This document shows positions 1-9,425 of a stretch of 64,000 nucleotides of DNA, one piece after another. How positions within the stretch are numbered: position 1 is the first letter of the stretch; the number at the start of each line of letters is the position of its first letter. Both the position numbers and the translations under genes were made by a program. The DNA comes from an uncultured Nitrospiraceae bacterium (GTDB lineage: Bacteria; Nitrospirota; Thermodesulfovibrionia; Thermodesulfovibrionales; SM23-35). The notes beneath the pieces were generated by a model. The model did not search any database and was not told where the DNA came from. It was given only the letters and a program-made list of their open reading frames with translations. The stretch spans positions 1-64,000 of the forward strand of contig CAKZPA010000001.1 of the NCBI GenBank assembly GCA_937138415.1, given 5' to 3'.

Positions 1-17
1 CTGCTTCTCACTGCTTC

Positions 18-389
18 TCACTTCTTCTCGATCCTGATGTTCCGTGCCCCCCTCGCCTTCCGGAGAACCGTCGCATCACCCATGATCTTGCCCACGAGAT
101 TGACCTCACTCGCGGGCACCGGCTCCGGACCGCTGCTCATCGGCGTCGGCCCGAAAAAAATGGCGAGCGCATTGCCCGGCGGCCAATAGCCGATGTCTCC
201 CACCCTCACGTCTTTCGTCGCCGTTTCGTCCAGAGGTATGCGCACCGGTATCTCGAAATAGAATTCGTCACCCCACTCGTGGGGTTTCGCTTCTATCGGC
301 AGCACGGCGGAAATCGCACGCGCCGTCCTCGTATCGAGAAGCTCGGCATCCATGACGATGTCCCCCACGACAATCCTGATCGCTAGCAT
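18..389 (-). CDS. cyclophilin-like fold protein (DUF369/TM1367-like)
   Basis: 123 aa ORF; pattern GDIGYWPPGNALAIFFGPTPMS resembles small cyclophilin-like proteins. Confidence 0.65.
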   Translation of the reverse strand: MLAIRIVVGDIVMDAELLDTRTARAISAVLPIEAKPHEWGDEFYFEIPVRIPLDETATKDVRVGDIGYWPPGNALAIFFGPTPMSSGPEPVPASEVNLVGKIMGDATVLRKARGARNIRIEKK

Positions 390-856
390 ACCGAATGCCT
401 TCCTCCCTTCAGCGGTCCTGCCGGCACCGGTGGGCCTTCCGCGGCATGCTTCAGATCGAGGAGAAAAGTCCTCGTCAGTTCCCTCATTCGCTTTTCCGGA
501 AGCAGGACGCCCCCCGCGCTGCTCAGGACCCCGGAAAAAGTCTCCTTGCTCGTAACGACGACCCCGCCGCCTTTCTCTTCAAAAAAGAATTCGTGGAACG
601 CGAACAATCCTTTCTTCTGTGCGGACCACACAACGCGGCTCTGCGGCACGACCTCGTGGATTTTAATGTGCACCTTGACCGGAAAGAGGAACGGCCGGAA
701 GCGACACGTGATGTTCTTCCCGTCGATGAGACACGCGTCATCGTTCTCGATGTCACGCATGACCGAATTCCACTCCGTCCATCGTGCCAGATCGATGAAC
801 GTCTGCCAGACCTTCTCCATCGGCGCATGTATGAGTATGGATTCTTTGAGAATCAC
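383..856 (-). CDS. SRPBCC family protein (polyketide cyclase/START-like)
   Basis: SILIHAPMEKVWQTFIDLARWTEWNSVM N-terminal SRPBCC signature. Confidence 0.7.
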   Translation of the reverse strand: MILKESILIHAPMEKVWQTFIDLARWTEWNSVMRDIENDDACLIDGKNITCRFRPFLFPVKVHIKIHEVVPQSRVVWSAQKKGLFAFHEFFFEEKGGGVVVTSKETFSGVLSSAGGVLLPEKRMRELTRTFLLDLKHAAEGPPVPAGPLKGGRHSVC

Positions 857-1044
857 GCAGCCTCCGAGATCTTTTTTCTGCAGAATTGTATCACAACTTT
901 CCTCTCCGGTGCGGGACGATGCCCCCTTTCACGATGAGAGTCGCTGTTATCGAACCGCCTGGCGGCGTTCCCTGCGGACAGCGAGAGACGCTCTGAACGG
1001 CAGGTTAATCTCTGTGCCGTCAACTACCCGGGTCGCGAATCTCC

Positions 1045-2031
1045 TTGCGCGGAACGATTGTTCGGGCATACAATATCCGGGCGGTGGAAAAAATAAAAAT
1101 TGGTATCAGCTCCTGCCTCCTGGGCAACAATGTCCGCTACGACGGTGGGCACAAGTGGGACCGCTACATCACGGACACGCTCGGAATCTATTTCGAGTGG
1201 GTCCCGGTCTGTCCGGAGGTCGAATACGGACTTCCCGTGCCCAGAGAGGCCTTGCGTCTCGTCGGCGACCCCGACAACCCTCGACTCGTCACCGTCAGAT
1301 CCGGTATCGACCACACCGACGGCATGCGCAGATGGGTCGATAAGAGACTGAAAGAATTGGAGGTGGAGGAGCTCTGCGGTTTTATCTTCAAGGCGAAATC
1401 GCCCAGTTCCGGCATCTCCGGCGTCAAAGTCTATACGCCGTCGGGCATGCCGAGCCGACGAGGAAGCGGTCTTTTCGGGGGAGCGTTCGTTCGGCACTTT
1501 CCCCAGGTTCCCGTGATTGACGACGGACGACTGCACGACCCGCCGCTGCGCGAGAATTTCGTCGAGAGAGTGTTCCTCTGCCGGAGATGGAAAGATTTCT
1601 CGAAAAACGAACCCTCGGTGAAAGACCTTGTGGACTTCCATACGTCCCACAAACTCTTGATCATGGCGCATAGTCCGAAACACTTGAGCGTGCTGGGACG
1701 TCTCGTCGCGGAAGCGAAACGCTATGAACGGAAAGAACTCCTTTCGCGCTACGCGCAGATTCTCACAGAAGCACTCCAGTTGATCGCCACGGTCAAAAAG
1801 AATACGAACGTCCTCCTTCACATCATCGGTTTTTTCAAGAAGAGCCTCTCTCCCGATGACCGGCGCGAGCTCGTCGAGATCACCGAGCAGTACCATAGGA
1901 GGTACGTACCGCTGATCGTCCCGCTCGTTCTCATCAATCACTATGTAAAAAAATTGAATGACCCGTATCTGCAGAAGCAGTACTACCTCAACCCGCATCC
2001 TATGGAACTGATGTTGAGGAACCATGTGTAA
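1045..2031 (+). CDS. DUF523 + DUF1722 domain protein (YbgA-like)
   Basis: IGISSCLLGNNVRYDGGHK (DUF523) plus DUF1722-type C-terminal half; an alternative GTG start at 1084 is possible. Confidence 0.85.
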   Translation: MRGTIVRAYNIRAVEKIKIGISSCLLGNNVRYDGGHKWDRYITDTLGIYFEWVPVCPEVEYGLPVPREALRLVGDPDNPRLVTVRSGIDHTDGMRRWVDKRLKELEVEELCGFIFKAKSPSSGISGVKVYTPSGMPSRRGSGLFGGAFVRHFPQVPVIDDGRLHDPPLRENFVERVFLCRRWKDFSKNEPSVKDLVDFHTSHKLLIMAHSPKHLSVLGRLVAEAKRYERKELLSRYAQILTEALQLIATVKKNTNVLLHIIGFFKKSLSPDDRRELVEITEQYHRRYVPLIVPLVLINHYVKKLNDPYLQKQYYLNPHPMELMLRNHV

Positions 2032-2111
2032 AGATGGCTGTTCACCACAACGTGGTTGTGGCGAGAGCGCTCACCGGCCAGGTGAGTACCACTTTTTCAG
2101 GAGGCTTTCCC

Positions 2112-2999
2112 ATGCGCATTCTTTTGTCGTCCATCGGTAGCTTGTTTCTCGTCGCCGCGCTCGCCGGGTCAGGGATCTGTGCCGGAGACGAGGCGGTCAT
2201 CGCGAAAATCGGTGACAGAAAGATCACGCTCTCGGAGTTCAAGAGGATCATCGATTATTTCGATGTCGACCGTCAGAAAATGCTCGAGTCGAACCCCCAG
2301 CTGAAAGAGACTGTTTTGAAGCAATTCGTCCAGAGCATTGTCATATCCGATCTGGCGAAGGAAAAAGGGTTCGACAAGAACAAGGAGATCAAAGAACAGC
2401 TTCAATTCTTCTCCGACAATTTCATCGCGAACGAGTATCTGAAGCGAGAGGTCGCCGCAAAGATATCCATTTCTGACGACGAGCTGAAAACATACTATGA
2501 CACCCACGCAGAGGAATTCAAAACGCCGGAAATGGTCAAGGCCCGTCACATTCTCGTGAAAGTGGACGCGTCGGCTCCTGATGACGACAAGAAGAAGGCG
2601 AGGGAAAAGGCAGATTCTCTCCTGAAAAAGATCAAGGAGGGGGAGGACTTCGCCAAACTGGCATCGGACGTATCCGACGATCCGGGATCGAAGTCGCGAG
2701 GCGGCGATCTCGGCTTTTTCCCGAAAGGGCGAATGGTGAAGCCCTTCGAGGACGCGGCATTCGCGCTCAACGTCGGCGATGTGAGCGGCATCGTCGAGAC
2801 GCAGTTTGGGTATCACATTATCAAAGTCGAGGAAAAAAAAGAGGCAGCAACGGAACCCTTCGACGCCGTCAAAGAGAGGTTGAAACAGAGATTGCTTCAG
2901 GAGCGCACGAGGAAAGAGGTCGCGGATTTCATCGAAAAAGCGATGCGGGACGCAAAAACCGAATTGTTTCCCGATGCCCTGACGGGAGAGAAACAGTAA
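2112..2999 (+). CDS. parvulin-type peptidylprolyl isomerase (PpiC/SurA-like), exported
   Basis: signal peptide MRILLSSIGSLFLVAALAGSGICA; rotamase motif ARHILVKV...GGDLGFFPKGRMVKPFEDAAF. Confidence 0.88.
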   Translation: MRILLSSIGSLFLVAALAGSGICAGDEAVIAKIGDRKITLSEFKRIIDYFDVDRQKMLESNPQLKETVLKQFVQSIVISDLAKEKGFDKNKEIKEQLQFFSDNFIANEYLKREVAAKISISDDELKTYYDTHAEEFKTPEMVKARHILVKVDASAPDDDKKKAREKADSLLKKIKEGEDFAKLASDVSDDPGSKSRGGDLGFFPKGRMVKPFEDAAFALNVGDVSGIVETQFGYHIIKVEEKKEAATEPFDAVKERLKQRLLQERTRKEVADFIEKAMRDAKTELFPDALTGEKQ

Positions 3000-3020
3000 G
3001 CGTACTTTTCACCATCCGAT

Positions 3021-3048
3021 GATGAGCCCCGAGACGTCGGGGCTCATC
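3021..3048. terminator. bidirectional hairpin terminator between convergent genes
   Basis: GATGAGCCCCGA-GACG-TCGGGGCTCATC perfect 12-bp stem between the 2999 stop and the 3083 stop. Confidence 0.6.
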
Positions 3049-3082
3049 GCGTTTCCTCCCAAAACGTGCACGGCGCTCGGAT

Positions 3083-4237
3083 TCACTTCCTCGCCGCTTC
3101 CTTTATCAATGCCTGCCCGATGACGTTCCTCTGGATCTGGTTCGTCCCCTCGTAGATTTGGAGAATCTTCGCATCGCGCATCATCTTTTCGACCGGGTAT
3201 TCCTTCATGTAACCGGACCCTCCCATCACCTGAACCGCGTTCGTCGTCACCTTCATGGCCATGTCGGTCGCGAAGACCTTCGCCATCGCCGACGCTTTTG
3301 AAACATCCTTGGCGCCCGAGTCCATGTATCTGGCGACCGCGTACACGAGCGCCCGTGCCGCTTCGATCTCGGTTGCCATGTCGGCAAGCATGTGCTGAAC
3401 CGCCTGGAAACTGATGATCGGATGTCCGAACTGGACGCGCTTGCGGGCGAACCTCACCGCCTCGTCAAACGCTCCCTGCGCGATTCCGACTCCCTGCGCG
3501 CCGACTCCGACCCTCGCATTGTCCAGGGTCTTCATCGCGACGATGAACCCGCTACCTTCTTTCCCGATGATATTTTCGCGGGGAATCCGGCAATTGTCGA
3601 ATATCAACTCTCGGGTCGACGATGCACGAATTCCCATTTTCTTCTCCTTCTTTCCGAACAGGAAGCCGGGCGTGCCTTTCTCGACGATGAAAGCGGAGGC
3701 TCCCCGCGCCCCTTTCGCCTTGTCGGTCAACGCAATGATCGTATAGATGTCCGCTTCCCCGCCGTTCGTAATCCACTGTTTCGTCCCGTTCAAAACGTAC
3801 TCGTCATTGTCGAGCCGTGCCGTCGTTTGAATGCCGCCCGCATCACTTCCCGCGTTCGGCTCCGTCAGACCGAATGCGACCAGTCGCCTGCCGACGGCGA
3901 TATCGGGCAGATATTTCTTTTTCTGCTCCTCCGATCCGAAGAGCAGAATGGGATACGTTCCGAGTGCGTTCGCTGCGTACGTCGTCGCGACACCCAAACA
4001 TGCCCGCGACAGTTCCTCGACGGCCAGACACAGTTCGAGCGCTCCCTTACCGAGTCCGCCGTATTCTTCCGGAATGAAGAGCGCAAAGAGATCGGCCTGC
4101 GCCAGCACCTTCATAATCTCCCAGGGGAACTCTTCCTTCTCGTCCAGCTCGGCCCTCACCGGAACGACTTTCTCGTCAGCAATCTGCCTCGCGAGATCCC
4201 GTATCATGATCTGGTCATCGTTCAAAAAATAGTCCAT
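3083..4237 (-). CDS. acyl-CoA dehydrogenase
   Basis: AFGLTEPNAGSDAGGIQTTA, QVMGGSGYMKEYPVEKMMRDAKILQIYEGTNQIQRNVI. Confidence 0.93.
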   Translation of the reverse strand: MDYFLNDDQIMIRDLARQIADEKVVPVRAELDEKEEFPWEIMKVLAQADLFALFIPEEYGGLGKGALELCLAVEELSRACLGVATTYAANALGTYPILLFGSEEQKKKYLPDIAVGRRLVAFGLTEPNAGSDAGGIQTTARLDNDEYVLNGTKQWITNGGEADIYTIIALTDKAKGARGASAFIVEKGTPGFLFGKKEKKMGIRASSTRELIFDNCRIPRENIIGKEGSGFIVAMKTLDNARVGVGAQGVGIAQGAFDEAVRFARKRVQFGHPIISFQAVQHMLADMATEIEAARALVYAVARYMDSGAKDVSKASAMAKVFATDMAMKVTTNAVQVMGGSGYMKEYPVEKMMRDAKILQIYEGTNQIQRNVIGQALIKEAARK

Positions 4238-4376
4238 TCTCCCTCCTCCGCGTTCGGACAGTGCGTTATGGGACTTAATTCTACCATTATCGGATTGTCG
4301 TTTTAAATACGAAAATAGCCCTTCTCGTTGTTCCTCGCACGGGGGAAGTCAGTACAGTGGGGTGAGAAAAAGGGGG

Positions 4377-4750
4377 TTACGGAGCGTCTACGATCTTCAA
4401 ACCGGCAAGCAGCGACGACCGTGCATCGTCGTCGGTCGACCAAACCACCTTTGCGTGCACGTTTCTCTCATCGAGTGTGACCTGCACCTCGTCGCCGGCC
4501 GAAAGAGGCGCCCCATCGAATATTTTCACGCAGAGACCGCTCCCGGAGAGGTCCACAGTGCAGGCCCGAAGATGTTGGCCCCGGTATGTCATCGAGAGAG
4601 GAGTCTCTGCCTTCCGGCGCTCCTCTCTCCTCTTCTCTGGTCCGTATTTCCCGCTGAGAGCACGCCGCAATACGGGCACGGCTTGAACCTCTCGACAGAT
4701 GCGCTGTACGAGTCTTTCCTGCATTGAGGACACGTCAGACGCAAGATCAC
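4377..4750 (-). pseudogene. zinc-ribbon + PilZ domain protein, split by a 1-nt frameshift
   Basis: ribbon LTCPQCRKDSYSASVERFKPCPYCG in one frame; SGKYGPEKRREERRK plus PilZ body in the other; junction about 4655-4661. Confidence 0.75.
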
Positions 4751-4914
4751 ACCGTGACCCCTCCCGGCCAATGGTTTCGCAAAGATACCGCGCTTTCTCA
4801 CGAACACAGAGTCACATCCCTTTTACACGAAACGACGTTTTTTTGCAATAACCTTTTAGGATGAAACGGCAGAGAATTTAGTTTGAACGCGGTCGCAACT
4901 TTCGTTTTAAACCC

Positions 4915-5538
4915 TCAGATGTTTCCCGGCCAGATACGATGGGAATAGAGAGCGAGCTGCAAGCGGTCGGACACACCGACCTTCTTGAAAATGCGGTTGC
5001 AGTGAGATTTGACCGTCTGCTCGGTAATCGCAAGCTTCTGCGCTATTTCCTTGTTTCGGTACCCGTGGCATATGAGCGCCACGATCTCCTTCTCCTTCTT
5101 CGTCAGATCGATCCTGCGATCCGTGTGCGTCATCGTGTAGAGGACATCCTTCATCAGCTTACGATCGATCCACAACTCTCCCGCCACAACTACCTTTATC
5201 GCTTTTCTGAGGGCACCGGCGTCGGCATCGGGGGGGAGAATCCCGGAGACGCCTCTCATGAGCAGCTCGGGCAGGCACCTCTCTGACTCGGAAAATGACG
5301 CCCGATCTCCGATGAGAAGAACCTTCGACGTCGACTCCCCGGGCAAGTCGATCGGAAAAAAGCGAAAAATCTTGAAATCTGCGAGGATGACGTCCGGCTC
5401 CAGTTTGAGTATCTCGCCGAGGTCTCCCCCCTCGTCGAAGATACCGATCACATCGATGCCGTCGTCGTCCCGAAAAAGCTTCTTGATCCCTTCGCCGAGG
5501 AGGTAACTGTGGCACCCTATCGCGACGCGGATTGGCAT
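4915..5538 (-). CDS. LuxR-family response regulator with atypical receiver domain
   Basis: C-terminal HTH LTKKEKEIVALICHGYRNKEIAQKLAITEQTVKSHCNRIFKKVGVSDRLQL. Confidence 0.85.
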   Translation of the reverse strand: MPIRVAIGCHSYLLGEGIKKLFRDDDGIDVIGIFDEGGDLGEILKLEPDVILADFKIFRFFPIDLPGESTSKVLLIGDRASFSESERCLPELLMRGVSGILPPDADAGALRKAIKVVVAGELWIDRKLMKDVLYTMTHTDRRIDLTKKEKEIVALICHGYRNKEIAQKLAITEQTVKSHCNRIFKKVGVSDRLQLALYSHRIWPGNI

Positions 5539-5555
5539 GTCACATCAGCCGACGG

Positions 5556-5927
5556 TCATTCCTCAAAGTAGGTCGCGGATGCCGTTTCCGATTCCCACAC
5601 CGTGACACCGGAGAGCGTCACGTTCGTGTCGAGGAGCTTCTTCTTGAGCGAGTCGTAGATCCACTTCGCGATATTCTCCGAAGACGGATTCTTTTCCGTA
5701 AAAGGAAAGACGTCGTTCAGGAAACCGTGATCGAGGGGCTCTAGGACCTCGTCGGTCAAGCGTTTCAATTCGTGGAAATCGATCGCGAGGTCGACATCAT
5801 TGAGCTTCTCCGCCATGACGTAAACCTGCACTTTCCAGTTATGGCCGTGAAGCTTTTCGCAATGCCCTCTGTACCCTCTCAGTTGATGCGCTGCAGAGAA
5901 GTGCGTTTCGATCATCAATTCAAACAT
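5556..5927 (-). CDS. queD: 6-carboxytetrahydropterin synthase (QueD/PTPS family)
   Basis: HFSAAHQLRGYRGHCEKLHGHNW zinc/catalytic motif. Confidence 0.9.
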   Translation of the reverse strand: MFELMIETHFSAAHQLRGYRGHCEKLHGHNWKVQVYVMAEKLNDVDLAIDFHELKRLTDEVLEPLDHGFLNDVFPFTEKNPSSENIAKWIYDSLKKKLLDTNVTLSGVTVWESETASATYFEE

Positions 5928-5935
5928 TCGCGACC

Positions 5936-6490
5936 TCAGGCTTTCTTGCGAAAGATCGATATGTACGGCAAATTGCGATACTTATTGTCATAGTCGAGAC
6001 CGTACCCCACGACGTAGTGGTTCGGAATCACGTATCCCACGTAATCCAGCGGCACGTCGACCTCTCTCCGTTCCTTCTTATCGAGAAGAGCGCATATCTT
6101 AAGGCTCAGCGGAGCGCGCGCGAGGATCCTCTCCCGGATGTGATTGAGCGTTATGCCGGTATCGACGATGTCGTCGACGAGGAGGACATCCTTGTCCGAG
6201 AGGTCTTCGCGAACGTCGTAGTAGATCTTCACCTCGCCCGTCGTCTGCGACTTCACGTAACTCGATGCGATGATGAAATCGAGCATCAACGGCACCTCTA
6301 TGGACCGCACGAGATCGGGGAAGAACATGAAGGATCCCTTCAGAATTCCCACCGCGAGCAGATTCTTCCCCGCATAATCCCGCGAAATAGCCCTTGCGAG
6401 TTCGCCTACTTTTGTCTGGATCTGACCTGCGCTCAGGAACGGCTTTCCGACGATCACATTACTCCTCATCATCGACGACAGGGAATGCAA
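5936..6490 (-). CDS. hpt: hypoxanthine phosphoribosyltransferase
   Basis: PRPP motif DVLLVDDIVDTGITL, VDVPLDYVGYVIPNHYVVGYGLDYDNKYRNLPYI. Confidence 0.93.
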   Translation of the reverse strand: MHSLSSMMRSNVIVGKPFLSAGQIQTKVGELARAISRDYAGKNLLAVGILKGSFMFFPDLVRSIEVPLMLDFIIASSYVKSQTTGEVKIYYDVREDLSDKDVLLVDDIVDTGITLNHIRERILARAPLSLKICALLDKKERREVDVPLDYVGYVIPNHYVVGYGLDYDNKYRNLPYISIFRKKA

Positions 6491-6619
6491 TGAATAATTT
6501 CATGTATTATCGTCGATTTATCCTGAAATGGCAAGATCGCGCTGCTTCCGGGAGAACCCCCGCGTTCGACGCCCCGAGGAGGGCGGAAGCCCGATGGTAT
6601 AATAGAAACACGGGTATTT

Positions 6620-9424
6620 ATGCCGATTACGCTCTGCCATACCTCCTCCTCGCAGAGAGATTCGACCGCCTGCCTTTTCTCGAAAGCGACGGACATACTA
6701 CGCGGTCCGGACTACTCGAAAATCCTCTACCTCGCGCCCGATCCACCGATGCTCCGACATGCGGAGAGGATATTTCGCTCGATCGCCGGGGATTGCTATA
6801 TCCCGCCGGTCATGGTGACGATACCGCAGCTTGCGAGGAGACTTTTCTCCTGGCACGGAGACCGCAATCTCGTTCCGGACGTTCTCATTCCCGCAATACT
6901 TTCGGTTGTGTCCGGGGAGACCCTTGGTTACTCGTGCCATATCGCGCATGTATGGCGAGAACTCGCACGGGAATATCCCGGCAGAGATGTCAGTGGCATC
7001 TCTACCGAAATCCGTTCAGTGTTCGCGCGCTGCGGGATACCGGACAATGTGACTACGCGGGCAATGAAGGCGCTGGAGGTGGTTCAGAACTATCGCGACA
7101 GGCTCCTCGCGATCGGTGCCGCCGACGAACATGACGCCATTGGCGCATGTCCGTCGCTCGTGAGAAATGGGAAGATCGATTACGATGTCCTCATCGTCGA
7201 CGGCTTTGTCGAACCCTCCAAAGGAGAGGAGGAGATCATCGCGGCACTGATCGGGAATGCACGCGAAACGCTCATCTCTCTGCCGGGAATATCTGATTAT
7301 TCTTCTCTATCAAGTAGATATAGTGATTTCATCAACAGATACGTTATATCTCAAACAGTTTTTTTGGAGCCCCCCGAAGAGACGATACGCCTCGCGTATT
7401 GCGCGTATCCGGGCGTGGAGGAGGAAGTCGAGGGTATCGCGCGGGACATTAAGCACCGGTACCTCTCGGGAGGCCTTTCCGATCTTGACCGGGTTCTCGT
7501 CGTCTTCCCGGAATTGAAAGGGTACGAGGCCATGGTGCCGCGCATCTTCAGGAAATACGGCATCCCGTTTTCTCTTCAATCGGAAAAGGCGCTCGCCGAG
7601 ATGAGACCGTTCGACGATCTTCTCTCCCTGCTCGATTCCGTATCGGATGATTATCCCCGACTCGAATTTTCACAGTTTCTCGCTTCTCCTTTTTTCAGAA
7701 AACTCCCATCCGTTCTGAGAGAATTCGTCCCCTCTCTCAGCATCGCCTCCGCGTTCGCCAAAGGGAAAGCGCAATGGGAGTCCCTCGTCAGGAACAGCGA
7801 AGAGAGAACGAAGACGTACACCACCACGCGGGAGGCGTCTCCCACGATCGCGAGAGATCTCGCGAAAGTATTCAGGAAACTCTCGCGCGTCGAATCCATG
7901 AGGTCGTCCGCTCCATTCGGCGCCATCGCTGAATCCATCACGCGACTGCTGACCGACTTGGATTTCGACCCCGGCCATTTGCCCGCCGAGGGGAAGGAAC
8001 ACGTGCTCGAGTTGCTCGCGCGACTCCCCATCATGGACGTTTTTTCCGGCGGCCGGCCGGTAACCCTCCGTTTCTTTACGGAGGTATTACGGCATTGCCT
8101 CATGAGTACGAGCGTTTCCTTTGCCGATACCCCCGGTGTGCGCGTCCTGCGCTTTGCGGACGCACAGGGTTGCGATGCGGACGTCGTCTACTTCGGGGGG
8201 CTGAGAGACGGTGACTTTCCTTCCCAACCGGATATCGACCACTTCTTGCCGGACAGTGTCAGGACGGAGCTCGGCCTCATGAATCTTCAGAAGAGGCTCG
8301 TTCTCCAGAAAGCGATGTTTCGCCGCCTGCTCTCCGTGGCGAAACACTATTCTTTGAGCTATGCGATGATGGACGGGGACAGGCGCTATCTGCCATCCTC
8401 GTTCCTCGCGCGAAACGAGGCGCTCTCGCTCCCTTCCTACGGGATTCTCTCGAGGGAAGAGGTACTCCTCTCGAAGCACTCCGGTGAACACGGTCCGTCG
8501 ATCTCGGAAATCACCGGCATGAAAAACCGTCGCATACAGTCGTTGTTCGGGAAGAACTCCGCTCTGCGCGTCACGGACATCGATAGCTACCGTGCGTGCC
8601 CGCGAAAATTCTTCATCGAAAACGTCCTCGCACTGAAGCCGATCGAGATCGCGACATTCGAGGTGGAAGCGGCCCTTCTCGGAACCATTCTGCACAGAAT
8701 TATGCAAGCGCTCGTGAGGGGACCACTCCCGGACTATGAGACGCTTTGGCTGCGCACCGACGAAATACTGCGCGACATCCTCGCTCATGTCCATGTCGAT
8801 GAATACTGGAAGGCCGTCCTGAGAGAAACCATGCGCAGGGTGCTCCCTGAAATCTGCGCAATAGAACGTGACATTGCAGAGGAGGGGTACGTCTTCATGG
8901 CCTCTGAACTCTCTCTGACCGGCGAAGTTCTCCCGGGTGTTACCCTCACGGGGAAAATAGACCGCGTCGATAGGAAAGTCGATAGGCATAAAAGGAGCGA
9001 CGTTCGCGTCCTCGGGGATGAACAGACGACCGGAGACGTCCCGTCACCGAGCGACAACGCAACCGTCCAACTTCTCGACTACAAAACCGGCGCGTACCAG
9101 CTGAGCGGCAAGCAGATCCGGGAACTGGGGAGCACGCTCCAGTTGCCTCTCTATGCGGTTTTGTTGAAACAGCAGGGGTTCGTCGTCGAGCGCGCCGGCA
9201 TCTATTCCCTAAAAGACCTGTCCTTGACGTGGATCCCGAACCGTGACGACCGAAGAGCCGGATGCACGATGGACGACTATGGAACAGCCGGCCTCGCCTT
9301 TCTGAAAACGACCGTCGAGCAGATGCGTCGCGGGGAATTTCGTGCTGTTCCGTTGACGGAACAGACGTGCAGAAACTGCCCGGAACGGCCGTACTGCCCG
9401 TTCATACAAAAACCGACGGCATGA
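6620..9424 (+). CDS. addB: AddB-like helicase-nuclease subunit
   Basis: 934 aa; C-terminal PD-(D/E)XK elements (LLDYKTG) and CxxC...C Fe-S-like tail CRNCPERPYCPF; directly upstream of an AddA-like gene. Confidence 0.8.
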   Translation: MPITLCHTSSSQRDSTACLFSKATDILRGPDYSKILYLAPDPPMLRHAERIFRSIAGDCYIPPVMVTIPQLARRLFSWHGDRNLVPDVLIPAILSVVSGETLGYSCHIAHVWRELAREYPGRDVSGISTEIRSVFARCGIPDNVTTRAMKALEVVQNYRDRLLAIGAADEHDAIGACPSLVRNGKIDYDVLIVDGFVEPSKGEEEIIAALIGNARETLISLPGISDYSSLSSRYSDFINRYVISQTVFLEPPEETIRLAYCAYPGVEEEVEGIARDIKHRYLSGGLSDLDRVLVVFPELKGYEAMVPRIFRKYGIPFSLQSEKALAEMRPFDDLLSLLDSVSDDYPRLEFSQFLASPFFRKLPSVLREFVPSLSIASAFAKGKAQWESLVRNSEERTKTYTTTREASPTIARDLAKVFRKLSRVESMRSSAPFGAIAESITRLLTDLDFDPGHLPAEGKEHVLELLARLPIMDVFSGGRPVTLRFFTEVLRHCLMSTSVSFADTPGVRVLRFADAQGCDADVVYFGGLRDGDFPSQPDIDHFLPDSVRTELGLMNLQKRLVLQKAMFRRLLSVAKHYSLSYAMMDGDRRYLPSSFLARNEALSLPSYGILSREEVLLSKHSGEHGPSISEITGMKNRRIQSLFGKNSALRVTDIDSYRACPRKFFIENVLALKPIEIATFEVEAALLGTILHRIMQALVRGPLPDYETLWLRTDEILRDILAHVHVDEYWKAVLRETMRRVLPEICAIERDIAEEGYVFMASELSLTGEVLPGVTLTGKIDRVDRKVDRHKRSDVRVLGDEQTTGDVPSPSDNATVQLLDYKTGAYQLSGKQIRELGSTLQLPLYAVLLKQQGFVVERAGIYSLKDLSLTWIPNRDDRRAGCTMDDYGTAGLAFLKTTVEQMRRGEFRAVPLTEQTCRNCPERPYCPFIQKPTA

Positions 9425-9425
9425 C

